Assembly (NCBI GenBank): GCA_003598065.1
Contig: QZKR01000163.1
Coordinates: forward strand, 1-34,603
DNA from: Myxococcales bacterium
GTDB taxonomy: Bacteria > Myxococcota_A > SURF-8
DNA length: 34,603 nt
Direction: 5' to 3'
Under the pieces are notes generated by a model. That model saw nothing but the letters and a program-made list of their open reading frames with translations, searched no databases and was not told the origin of the DNA. Shown here piece by piece: positions 15,210 through 23,133 of the stretch (position 1 is its first letter; each line of letters starts with the position of its first letter). Both the position numbers and the translations under genes were made by a program.

Positions 15210-17480
15210 TCATCGTCCCATCGCCTCCGCCAGTTCCGCCAGGTCGGGCGGCTCGGCCACGGCCGCCTGCGACTCGGCCCAGCGGGCGTTGAGGTCGCCC
15301 AGATCGACGCCGCTGCCCTTGCGGATGAAGATCGGCGTCTTGTGGATTGGCGTTTCGATCGGGATCACCGAGTTCGACGTCATTTCCAGGCCCGTCCAGG
15401 CGTCGATCCATTCGCCGTCGGGGATCCGGACGTCCTGGCTCGTCTGGCCCGTCCGCCAGACCGGCGCGACGAGAATGTCCGGGCCGTAGTAATACTGCTC
15501 GAAAAGGTCTTTGTAATCCGGCCGCTCCGGATGGACGGCGATCATCGGGCGCACGATCGGCACGCCCTGTTCATGGGCGAGGCGCGCCTGCGTCTCGGTA
15601 TAATCCATCAGGTCGCGGTGCAGGCGGGCGTACATCCGCCAGATGGCCAGAAGCTGCGCGTCGTACACCGGCTCGTAGCTGTAGCCGTTTTCGTTGACGT
15701 TGCCCGAACCATCGTCCGGCCGGCGCGACCAGAGCGAGGCGTTGCCCGTCGGGCCGACTTCCATCAGCGGCGTGAACGCCGAGAACTGCAACCAGCGTGC
15801 GCAGACCGGCGGGTTCGGCCGGCCGTAGCCGCAGGTGTCGGAGCCCCAGACGGGGAAATTCATCAAGGCGGCGCGCTGCACGGCGATGATCGCCGAGCGC
15901 AGACCCCATTCCGAGGTCGCCGTGTCGCCGCCCCAGAAAATCGCGTGCGCCTGCGAGCCGACCCAGCCGGCGCGCGGCATGACGGCGAATTCCTCCACTC
16001 CCGCCCGCTCGAATGCGCCGTGCACGGCCGCCGCGTAGTAGCGCGGGAAGGCGTTCTTCACCTCGCGGTAGCTCATGCCGTTGTCGTAGACGCCGGTGAA
16101 GAATTCGCCGTCGGGCGCCTTTTCCTCGCCGCGATCGAGTTTGAAGCCGGCCACGCCGTCCTGAATGCGCGGGATGATGTGGTCCTGCCACCAGGTCACG
16201 GCTGCTTCGTTGGTGAGGTCCAACAGCTTCGCCTCGAAAGGGGAAGATGGAATCGGGTTGTCCACGGTGTAACTCAACTCCACCGCCTCGCCGGCCATCT
16301 CGCCCGCCGCCCACGGCGCAACCCAGAGCATGAAGCGGATGTCCTTGCCGGCCAGCCAATCGATCATCTCGACGGGCTGGGGCAGGCGCTGTTCGTCGAA
16401 TTCGAGGTCGTCATAGCCGAAGTCGCCGGGACCCCACGGCCGGTCCACCCAATACAATGAGCAGGGGATGCCGAGCGCCTCCATCATCAGGATGTCCTCG
16501 ACGATCATCGAATTGTAGGGGCCGCCGTAAGGCGTACCGTCGTAGAAGGCGGGCAGGTCCCATACTTCGTCGCGCCAGCGCCAGGGACCGAAGGCCCAGC
16601 GCGGCGGCATGAGGCTCAAGCTGCTGGAACGGGCGTATTTGGCGGTCGCGTCCAGCGGCGTCTCGCCGGGGATGATGCGGAAGACGAGCCCCGGCCCTTC
16701 GTACTCGATCTCGACCCGCGTCGGATCGCTCGTGCCGAAGCGGTACGCGCCCACCCAATCGCTCTCCACCCATACGCCATAGCCGGCGGAGGAGACGAAA
16801 AAGGGGCTGTAGAGCGAGATTGTCGGCTGAATGAACAGCGGCGCTTCCTGGCCGCGCAGATCGAGCGCCTCCGTCATGTTCGGCTTCCACGACAAATCCT
16901 GATTGCCCTGGACGACGCGCTCCATCAGGCCGTAGAACGCCTCGTCGTCGGCCACCTGCAGCCGCAGGCCGGTGGTTTCGCGCTCCTGGAGCGATTTGGC
17001 CCGAAAGGCGATCTGCACCGCGCCCTCGGCCTCGGGGCGGATCGTCAACGTCGCTTCGCGGCCGTCGGAGAGTTCGACGGGGTAAATGGTTTTATCCCCA
17101 TCCTGACAGACGTAGCTGAACCCGGCGATCGTCGTGCGCGTCGCGCCGCGCGCAAGATAGAAGGGCGAACCCTCGCCATCGGCGATGGAGACGAGCGGCA
17201 CGCCGTCTTTGAAAATGCGGATCGCGAAGGGGCTGAACTCGACGCTCACCGACTCCGGCAGGGTCGGCTCCTCGCAAGGCGCATCCTCGACGTTCTCCTC
17301 CCCTTCGGCGTCCGCATCCTCGACTCCATCCCCGTCGGTCGAATCCTCGTCGCCGTCCGCAGCCGAGCCGTCGCCGTCGCTCCGGACGTCGCCATTCGCC
17401 AACGTTGTCTCGCCGTGGCCGCAGGCCGCCATCGCCCCCGCCAGAAGCAGCGCCAGAATCGCCCGCGTAATCCGCTTCAC
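15210..17480 (-). CDS. Lipoprotein glycoside hydrolase family 31 (alpha-glucosidase/xylosidase-like)
   Basis: A 756-residue retaining alpha-glycosidase. The signal segment ends in lipobox AMAAC with Cys20, so it should be lipid-anchored. Residues about 25-66 are an Asp/Gly/Glu linker. The N-terminal beta domain is followed by the GH31 barrel: nucleophile Asp449 in GFKLDRGE and acid/base Asp519 in WGGDTATSEWG, 70 residues apart as usual. Later GSDTCGYGRP and the C-terminal beta domains are typical. The GTG start at 17480 is supported by GAGG six bases upstream and by giving a clean signal peptide; an earlier frame to 17525 would bury it. The exact sugar cannot be told; nearest resemblance is to sulfoquinovosidase/xylosidase-like GH31 members. 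It has its own promoter. Confidence 0.85.
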   Translation of the reverse strand: MKRITRAILALLLAGAMAACGHGETTLANGDVRSDGDGSAADGDEDSTDGDGVEDADAEGEENVEDAPCEEPTLPESVSVEFSPFAIRIFKDGVPLVSIADGEGSPFYLARGATRTTIAGFSYVCQDGDKTIYPVELSDGREATLTIRPEAEGAVQIAFRAKSLQERETTGLRLQVADDEAFYGLMERVVQGNQDLSWKPNMTEALDLRGQEAPLFIQPTISLYSPFFVSSAGYGVWVESDWVGAYRFGTSDPTRVEIEYEGPGLVFRIIPGETPLDATAKYARSSSLSLMPPRWAFGPWRWRDEVWDLPAFYDGTPYGGPYNSMIVEDILMMEALGIPCSLYWVDRPWGPGDFGYDDLEFDEQRLPQPVEMIDWLAGKDIRFMLWVAPWAAGEMAGEAVELSYTVDNPIPSSPFEAKLLDLTNEAAVTWWQDHIIPRIQDGVAGFKLDRGEEKAPDGEFFTGVYDNGMSYREVKNAFPRYYAAAVHGAFERAGVEEFAVMPRAGWVGSQAHAIFWGGDTATSEWGLRSAIIAVQRAALMNFPVWGSDTCGYGRPNPPVCARWLQFSAFTPLMEVGPTGNASLWSRRPDDGSGNVNENGYSYEPVYDAQLLAIWRMYARLHRDLMDYTETQARLAHEQGVPIVRPMIAVHPERPDYKDLFEQYYYGPDILVAPVWRTGQTSQDVRIPDGEWIDAWTGLEMTSNSVIPIETPIHKTPIFIRKGSGVDLGDLNARWAESQAAVAEPPDLAELAEAMGR

Positions 17481-17523
17481 GAAGCACCTCGCTCCATTTA
17501 ACGCCTCAAATTTCGCCTGAACC

Positions 17524-17551
17524 ATGCTAACGGCAGGGCCTAAGAAGTCAA
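17524..17551 (-). promoter_or_regulatory. Putative GH31 gene promoter
   Basis: On the minus strand TTGACT (17546-17551), 16 bp, TAGCAT (17524-17529). It is divergent from and adjacent to the crotonase gene promoter. Confidence 0.5.
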
Positions 17552-17572
17552 TGTTCTTTCAGTCGCTCGCAC

Positions 17573-17601
17573 TTGCCATCGCCCATGGCATCTGTTACGG
17601 T
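17573..17601 (+). promoter_or_regulatory. Putative promoter of the crotonase-fold gene
   Basis: TTGCCA (17573-17578), 17 bp, TACGGT (17596-17601). The same TACGGT -10 appears before the nitroreductase gene. Confidence 0.45.
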
Positions 17602-17641
17602 CGGAGAAAGAAAAGAGATTTTGCGGGGCGAGGAGGCGAGC

Positions 17642-18418
17642 ATGGATGAAGTGCTCTATCAGAAAACAAACGCCACGGCGACAATCACCATCAATCGCCC
17701 GAGCCGACGCAACACGCTGACCTCGTCGGTGGTCAACGCCCTGCGCGCCCATCTGGCGCGCACCAACAGCGATCCGGAGGTGCGGGTTGTAATCCTCACC
17801 GGCGCGGGCGACACCGTTTTCTGCGCCGGCGGCGACCTGGGCCGCGACGCCTCGGATTCCGGCGCGATCGCCCGCTACGACGCCAACCGCGAAATGGCCG
17901 ACCTCTTGCGCGACATCCGCGCCCTCGCCAAGCCGCTGATCGCCCGCGTCAACGGCCACGCGCTGGGCTCGGGCTTCGCCCTCGTCCTCGCCTGCGATCT
18001 CGCCGTGGCCGTGCAGGACGTGCGGCTCGGCTGCCCGGATATGAAAGTGGGCATCTTCCCGATGCTGACGCTGGCCCACCTCAACCGTCACCTCGGCCCC
18101 AAGAAGGCGCTGGAACTGCTCTTGACGGCCAAACAGATTACGGCGGCGGAGGCCGTGCGGCTGGGGCTGGTCAACGACGCCGTGGCGCGGGAAGACCTGG
18201 ACCTGAAAATCACCGAACTGGCGACGCCGATCCTCGAATTCTCGCCGGTGGCGGTCCGTCTCGGCCGCGAAGCCGTCGCGGTGTCGGCGGACATGGGCTT
18301 CGACGACGGGCTGAACTACCTGCTCGCGCAGCTTACGCTTAATCTGCAAACCGACGACGCCAAGGAAGGCGCGCAGGCGTTTCTCCAGAAGCGCAAAGCG
18401 ACCTGGACGGGACATTGA
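17642..18418 (+). CDS. Enoyl-CoA hydratase/isomerase (crotonase-fold) protein with altered active site
   Basis: A 258-residue crotonase-superfamily protein. CoA-binding and oxyanion-hole elements are present: FCAGGDL (60-66) and NGHALGSG (104-111). The two glutamates that hydrate enoyl-CoA in classical crotonase align with Ala113 and Asp133, so ordinary hydratase chemistry is doubtful; isomerase, hydrolase or decarboxylase activity is as likely. The ATG at 17642 follows GAGGAGG; an upstream frame to 17573 has no ribosome site. It is a single gene between divergent GH31 and the downstream protease gene. Confidence 0.85.
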   Translation: MDEVLYQKTNATATITINRPSRRNTLTSSVVNALRAHLARTNSDPEVRVVILTGAGDTVFCAGGDLGRDASDSGAIARYDANREMADLLRDIRALAKPLIARVNGHALGSGFALVLACDLAVAVQDVRLGCPDMKVGIFPMLTLAHLNRHLGPKKALELLLTAKQITAAEAVRLGLVNDAVAREDLDLKITELATPILEFSPVAVRLGREAVAVSADMGFDDGLNYLLAQLTLNLQTDDAKEGAQAFLQKRKATWTGH

Positions 18419-18461
18419 TATTCGTCCGTGAACGAATTTCTGCCTATCCGCTTCTTCTTCC

Positions 18462-18489
18462 TTGCATATCCGCCTCTTCCGAGTAAATA
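18462..18489 (+). promoter_or_regulatory. Possible promoter of the M30-like protease gene
   Basis: TTGCAT (18462-18467), 16 bp, TAAATA (18484-18489). Weak in both boxes. Confidence 0.25.
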
Positions 18490-18586
18490 TTCGGCAAAAT
18501 AGCAATGTCCGGTCTGGGACGGCAAACCGGCAAGGGCAGGACGTCCGTACTAAATGTGATTATTCCAGCAGTAAAGAGAAGTGCTC

Positions 18587-20452
18587 ATGCGAAACCAAAC
18601 GCGGCTCCTGCTTCCGATCCTGCTCTGGGCTTTCACAATCCCGGCCTGCTCCGGCAGCGACATCGTCTTCGAATTCGGCGATCCGGACGCCGAAGAAACG
18701 GCCGACTCCGATCCCGTCGAGCAGGATCAGGCTCCGGGAGATGGAGATGAGGACCCGATCGCCGAGCAGCCCGATTCTCCCGAAATCGATATCCCGGCCG
18801 ACATCGACAACGAGGAGATCATCGACGGCGACGGCTCGGAAACCGCCGACGAAACGGCCGAAGCGGAGTTTGATGAGGTTGTCGATAACGAGATGCCGAC
18901 GGATGGAGATTTCGACCCGGAAACCGTGGACGGGGATTGGACGGACTCGGACCTGGACCTGTGGGTTGACATCGAGGCGGTCAGCGCCCCGGACGAGCGG
19001 ACGGTCAGCGTGCTTCTCAGCGAGGACTGGGGCGGCCCCGCCTCCGAGGAATCCAGCTATTCGATCACTTCGGACAGGGGCCCTCTCTCCGTGCTCTCCG
19101 TCGATTACCAGCCGCTCGTCCGCACGGCGACCTTGACGACGGGCAAGCAGAAACTCGGCGTAACGTATACGCTGTCCTTGAATGGCGGCCGCGGAACGGC
19201 CAGCGCCGATTTTATCGCCGCGGATTTCAAGGAATTTTACGCCATCGATTTCGCCGATTACTCGCAGATCCAAGTCGGCGCGTTCCGGGTCGCGGTGGGC
19301 GAGAACGCCGTGATCTACGCCCAGGAAGATTATGATTTCCCCAACGCCGAGGCGTTCCTCGACGAATTCGACGCGCAGATCTACCCCAGGCTCACCGCGC
19401 TGATGACCGGGGCGCCGGACTTCGACGGAAACGGCAAGATCGTCATCTTCGGCCTCGACGGCGGCGACTACTACGGCGGCTACTTCGATCCCACCAACCA
19501 GTATTCCGACAGACAGACGATGGAATGGTGGGGCATGCACTCGAACGAAATGGAAATGGTCCACATCAACGTCCTGACCGAGCCGTCGGAATACGGGCAC
19601 GTCATCGCGCACGAATTCAACCATCTGCTCTACCACGAGCGCCACGGACTGCAATACGACTACTTCGAATATCACGACGAGGGGCTGGCCGAGTGCGCGG
19701 TGCACGCCGTTTACGGCGACAACGACTACGCCGTGCTCGTCTACCAGTACGATCCGCGCGACGTCATCCGCAACGGTTTGTCGCTCGTGAACTGGCAGTA
19801 CGCCCAATACGAAAACTACGCGCTCGCCTATTTGTTCTGGACCTACCTCGCCGGACGCACGGGCGGCGTTGAGCAATACGGGACCTTCTTCGATCTCGAC
19901 GACGGAGACCCCGGAGCGGTCAACGAATTGATCCAGGAACTGCTCGACACGGATTTCAACTCGGTTCAGTTCGATTCCCTGATCGCCAACTGGGTGCAGG
20001 ACGACAGCGGTCCATACGGCTACAACGGCATGTTTTCCGCCTCGGCGGCTTCCGCTCCCGTCGTCTGGGAAGGAACCAGCAGCGTCGATCTGGAGCCCTT
20101 CGCCGGCGCCTTCTTCCGGCTCGCCGGCGCGTCGGTCGATTATCCCGGCACGCAAGGGGCTCACATCGTTTACGCGGGAATCGACAACCACGGCAACGTG
20201 GACAAAGCCGCCCCCTTCGCCGTCAACGGCGGCGCGCTGCTCGTCTACAACAAGAATTTCCTCTGGGATTCCTTCCCCTCCGAACCCAGCGGCCCGGATC
20301 AGCCCAGCATCGGCGGCCGAGCGGCGGGCAAGCATCTTTTCAGCGGCTATCGCAGTTTCATGGAACTCGCCGACCCGCCGCCCGTCCCGCCTTCCAATCG
20401 GCGCGTACGAGAGGCCTGGCGCAAAGCGGTGGAGTTGAGGCGGGCGAAATAG
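18587..20452 (+). CDS. M30 (hyicolysin)-like zinc metalloprotease lipoprotein
   Basis: A 621-residue secreted protease. The signal segment ends in TIPAC with Cys21 as the lipid-anchoring residue. Residues about 27-125 are a very acidic low-complexity linker rich in Asp, Glu and Gly. A beta-rich domain then precedes the catalytic part: HEFNH gives zinc ligands His342 and His346 with catalytic Glu343, and DEGLAE supplies the third ligand Glu365, nineteen residues later, as in gluzincins of the M30 type. The ATG at 18587 is preferred to GTG at 18581 because an AGAG-type ribosome site sits eight bases ahead of it. It probably digests extracellular protein. Confidence 0.75.
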   Translation: MRNQTRLLLPILLWAFTIPACSGSDIVFEFGDPDAEETADSDPVEQDQAPGDGDEDPIAEQPDSPEIDIPADIDNEEIIDGDGSETADETAEAEFDEVVDNEMPTDGDFDPETVDGDWTDSDLDLWVDIEAVSAPDERTVSVLLSEDWGGPASEESSYSITSDRGPLSVLSVDYQPLVRTATLTTGKQKLGVTYTLSLNGGRGTASADFIAADFKEFYAIDFADYSQIQVGAFRVAVGENAVIYAQEDYDFPNAEAFLDEFDAQIYPRLTALMTGAPDFDGNGKIVIFGLDGGDYYGGYFDPTNQYSDRQTMEWWGMHSNEMEMVHINVLTEPSEYGHVIAHEFNHLLYHERHGLQYDYFEYHDEGLAECAVHAVYGDNDYAVLVYQYDPRDVIRNGLSLVNWQYAQYENYALAYLFWTYLAGRTGGVEQYGTFFDLDDGDPGAVNELIQELLDTDFNSVQFDSLIANWVQDDSGPYGYNGMFSASAASAPVVWEGTSSVDLEPFAGAFFRLAGASVDYPGTQGAHIVYAGIDNHGNVDKAAPFAVNGGALLVYNKNFLWDSFPSEPSGPDQPSIGGRAAGKHLFSGYRSFMELADPPPVPPSNRRVREAWRKAVELRRAK

Positions 20453-20481
20453 CGAAGAGAAACCGCACAAGACGGGCGAAA

Positions 20482-20672
20482 GGCAGGAGCAGGTTGGAAA
20501 ACCTGTTCCAACGCCGGGAGGACTCCGAAGCAAAGCCTAGTAGTTGGAGCAGGCGTCCACGCCTGGTCCAAAACATTTAGGAAGGGCAGGAGCAGGTTTG
20601 TAACCTGCTCCAACGCCGATGTAACCTACTCCAACGCCGGTAGGGGCGGATAGAGCCCAGCGGAATCCGCCC
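20482..20672. repeat. Cluster of short palindromic repeats between convergent genes
   Basis: Three related hairpins: GGAGCAGGTT/AACCTGTTCC (20486-20509), TTGGAGCAGGCG/CGCCTGGTCCAA (20544-20571, one mismatch) and GGAGCAGGTT/AACCTGCTCC (20589-20611, perfect). A half-copy is at 20621-20640. CCAACGCCG recurs three times (from 20508, 20610 and 20631). A separate stem GGGCGGAT/ATCCGCCC (20644-20672) lies just past the stop codon of the minus-strand lipoprotein gene and may act as its terminator. The pattern looks like a dispersed repeat family. Confidence 0.75.
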
Positions 20673-20676
20673 GCGC

Positions 20677-21426
20677 CTATTTTGCCCGCTTGTCCGGGAA
20701 TTTTTCCTGGAGCGTGCGGGCCAGGCCTTCGAGGTCGATGGACTTCAGCAGGACCGTGCCCGCCTCGCCGTTGGCCACGCCCTCTCCTTTCGCCTCCACC
20801 AGCACGCGGCGATAAAGATTGGCGTGAGTCAGGGACTGTTTGGTTTGCGGGTTGTAATACTCGTGGATAAGCTGCGGGCCGTCCTTGTGCTCGACGAATT
20901 GCGTCGCGGGATCCTGCCGTATGGCGTGGATCGACCGCCGCAGTTCCAGCCTGGCTGTGAGGTTGGTGCGGATGTCCTTGATCGACAGCGTCACCTTGCC
21001 GGCCTGGCCCGTGTACGTGCGGCTGGCGTAGGAGATGTTGGAATCGTCCTTCGACGTCGCATTGTAGCCTTCAAGCGGGCCGACCGCATAGCCTTCGGCC
21101 TTCTCCGGCAGGAAACGCGAGAGAAGTTCCTGCGGATACGGCTCGGTGGGACTTGAGGTAACACGGCGCAGTTTCGAAATCGCCTCCAGGTTGGGTTGGG
21201 CGAGCATGTCCTTGGTGATCGAAAGCTGGCCGCGCTCGCTGGAGGGCGAGGCGGCTTCGCTCCGTTTCTTTTTCTCCAGGTCGGCGTAATACTTGTCGGG
21301 CAGCGGGATCGATTTCTTCCCGTTTCCGTCCTGGGCTTTTTCCTCTCCGCAGCCCTTGGCGCACGAGGCGAGGGCCACGGCCAGCATCGTCACCAGCGCC
21401 GCCGCCACCAATGCCCTTTTCCACAT
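20677..21426 (-). CDS. Putative lipoprotein of unknown function, in operon with PBP4 and argS
   Basis: A 249-residue exported protein. Residues 1-21 form a signal peptide ending ALASC, with Cys22 as the probable lipidated residue; Cys26 also lies near. A charged, Lys-rich low-complexity segment follows (about 30-65), then a globular region with strands around VTLSIKDIRTNLTARLE and a C-terminal charged helix. I do not recognise the family. Its start lies only three bases after the PBP4 stop, so it is almost certainly cotranslated with it, suggesting a role in the envelope or peptidoglycan. Confidence 0.65.
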   Translation of the reverse strand: MWKRALVAAALVTMLAVALASCAKGCGEEKAQDGNGKKSIPLPDKYYADLEKKKRSEAASPSSERGQLSITKDMLAQPNLEAISKLRRVTSSPTEPYPQELLSRFLPEKAEGYAVGPLEGYNATSKDDSNISYASRTYTGQAGKVTLSIKDIRTNLTARLELRRSIHAIRQDPATQFVEHKDGPQLIHEYYNPQTKQSLTHANLYRRVLVEAKGEGVANGEAGTVLLKSIDLEGLARTLQEKFPDKRAK

Positions 21427-21429
21427 GGC

Positions 21430-23121
21430 TCACTCCTTTTTCTTCCGACCTTCGGCCGGGAGGTCGCCGGGATCCCAGTCCGCCAGCAACGCGAAAACTT
21501 CCTCCTGGATGCGCCGCAGCCGCCAGCGGTCTTTTCCCAGGCAGTCATTGAATACAAGCGATACGGCAAGCATGCGCCCGGAGCGCGTCAACAGGTAGCC
21601 CGAAAGGGCGATCACCTGCTCCAGGGTGCCCGTTTTCGCCCGCAGCTTGCCGCGCAACGCCTCGTCGCGGTAGTTGCTGCGCAGGGTGCCGTCGCGTCCG
21701 GCCACGGCCATCGAGGTCATGTATTCCGGACCCACCTGGGGATCGTGATACATCCTCGACAGCATCCGCGTCAACAATTCCGGCGGGATCTGGTTCACGT
21801 CGCCCAGACCCGAACCGTTTTTCAACACGTAACCGTTGGCGGGGAACGCCAGTTCCTGTTCGATCACCTCGTGCATCGTCTGGAGGCCCTTGTCCCAGGT
21901 GCCGGGAGCGCCTCTCGTCTCCGCGCCGACCGTTTTCAGAATCTGCTCGGCCATGTGGTTGTTGGAATACTTGTTGACCAGCGAAATGAGCGTCGCCAAG
22001 GGCGGCGAGAGAAACTTGTAAAGGACCTCCGACGACTCCGGCGCCTTGCGGACCACAACCTTGCCCTTGACCTCGATGCCGACTTTTTTCAGCGCGTCGT
22101 GGATCGCCCAGCCGGCGAAAAGCGGCGGGTTGTCGATTTTGACGAAGAAGATGCGCCGGCCGCTTTTCGGATGGATCGTGCCGGTGACGACAAGCTTGTT
22201 TTTGTCGCCGTCTTTCGGCGCATCGACGATCACCGCCGAACGCGCGTGCTCGGAAGTGACGGCGGTGTTGTCGATTTTCAAATAGGGCGAGAGCGGCAGC
22301 ACCCCGACGGCCGGCGGCTGGCCGTTCGCGGCCGGCGTGACGTAGACGGCGATGGTGTTGAAATTCACCGACAGCGCTCCCATCGGCGCCTGATAGGCGG
22401 CGTTGCTGTCGTCCTGCTCCCAGCCCGGACCCTGATAAACGTCGTCGAAAAACGATTGATCGACGACCAGATCGCCCTCTATTTTGCGCAGGCCGACGGC
22501 GTACAGTTCCGCCGCCAGACGATACACCTGTTCCACCACCATCCAGGGGTCGCCGCCGCCGACCAGGTAGAGGTCGCCCTTCAGCGCGCCCTCCGCCGTC
22601 GGCTGCGCCAGGGAACGGATTTCCGTGGCGAAGCGGTATTCCGGGCCGAGTTTCAAGAGCGCCACGGCCGTCGTGAGCACCTTCTGATTGCTGGCGGGAT
22701 TGAGCATCGTGCGGCCGCCGACCTCGACGAGCGGCTCGTCGGTCGAAAGGTCGATGGCGTGCAGACCGAAACGGACCTTTTCCAGTTCGGGCCTGGACAA
22801 CGAGGCGGAGAGTTTCCCGGCCAGCAATTTGTCGTCGAGCGGCTGGCCGCTTTCGTAAAACGGCAGATCCTTGCCGGCCGGACCGGGGTTCGCCGTCACC
22901 GCGAGGCGCGGCTTCGCTCCGGGCAGGATCACCGGCGGAAGCGTCAACGGGATCAAAGGCGGCCCGGCCGCGCCCTCCTCCTCCTCGACGACCGGCGCAA
23001 AGGAACCCGTCTCCTCTGGCGCGACGTCGTCTTGGGTCCAGGCGGGACCGCGCAATGCGCCGAGCATGCCCAGCGCGATGGCCAGCGAAAAAATCGCCGT
23101 GATGGGTCGTAAGCGGGTCAT
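21430..23121 (-). CDS. dacB: D-alanyl-D-alanine carboxypeptidase/endopeptidase (PBP4, S13 family)
   Basis: A 563-residue periplasmic penicillin-binding protein that trims or cleaves D-Ala-containing cross-links in peptidoglycan. The N-terminal segment to about residue 29 is a signal peptide; a Pro/Glu-rich linker follows. The serine active site is Ser144 in SNQK (S-x-x-K), then YSNN (S-x-N) and RAKTGT (KTG), in the S13 order with the long insert between first and second motif. It starts 12 bases after the argS stop and ends three bases before the lipoprotein. The symbol is by family only. Confidence 0.88.
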   Translation of the reverse strand: MTRLRPITAIFSLAIALGMLGALRGPAWTQDDVAPEETGSFAPVVEEEEGAAGPPLIPLTLPPVILPGAKPRLAVTANPGPAGKDLPFYESGQPLDDKLLAGKLSASLSRPELEKVRFGLHAIDLSTDEPLVEVGGRTMLNPASNQKVLTTAVALLKLGPEYRFATEIRSLAQPTAEGALKGDLYLVGGGDPWMVVEQVYRLAAELYAVGLRKIEGDLVVDQSFFDDVYQGPGWEQDDSNAAYQAPMGALSVNFNTIAVYVTPAANGQPPAVGVLPLSPYLKIDNTAVTSEHARSAVIVDAPKDGDKNKLVVTGTIHPKSGRRIFFVKIDNPPLFAGWAIHDALKKVGIEVKGKVVVRKAPESSEVLYKFLSPPLATLISLVNKYSNNHMAEQILKTVGAETRGAPGTWDKGLQTMHEVIEQELAFPANGYVLKNGSGLGDVNQIPPELLTRMLSRMYHDPQVGPEYMTSMAVAGRDGTLRSNYRDEALRGKLRAKTGTLEQVIALSGYLLTRSGRMLAVSLVFNDCLGKDRWRLRRIQEEVFALLADWDPGDLPAEGRKKKE

Positions 23122-23133
23122 GCGTCTATCGCC

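Noticed and set aside
18560..20533. A 657-residue minus-strand open frame
   Set aside because: Antisense to the M30-like protease, whose zinc motif and signal peptide are clear.
20482..20672. Small RNA gene
   Set aside because: Hairpins lack a promoter and U-run terminator and look like repeats rather than one folded transcript.
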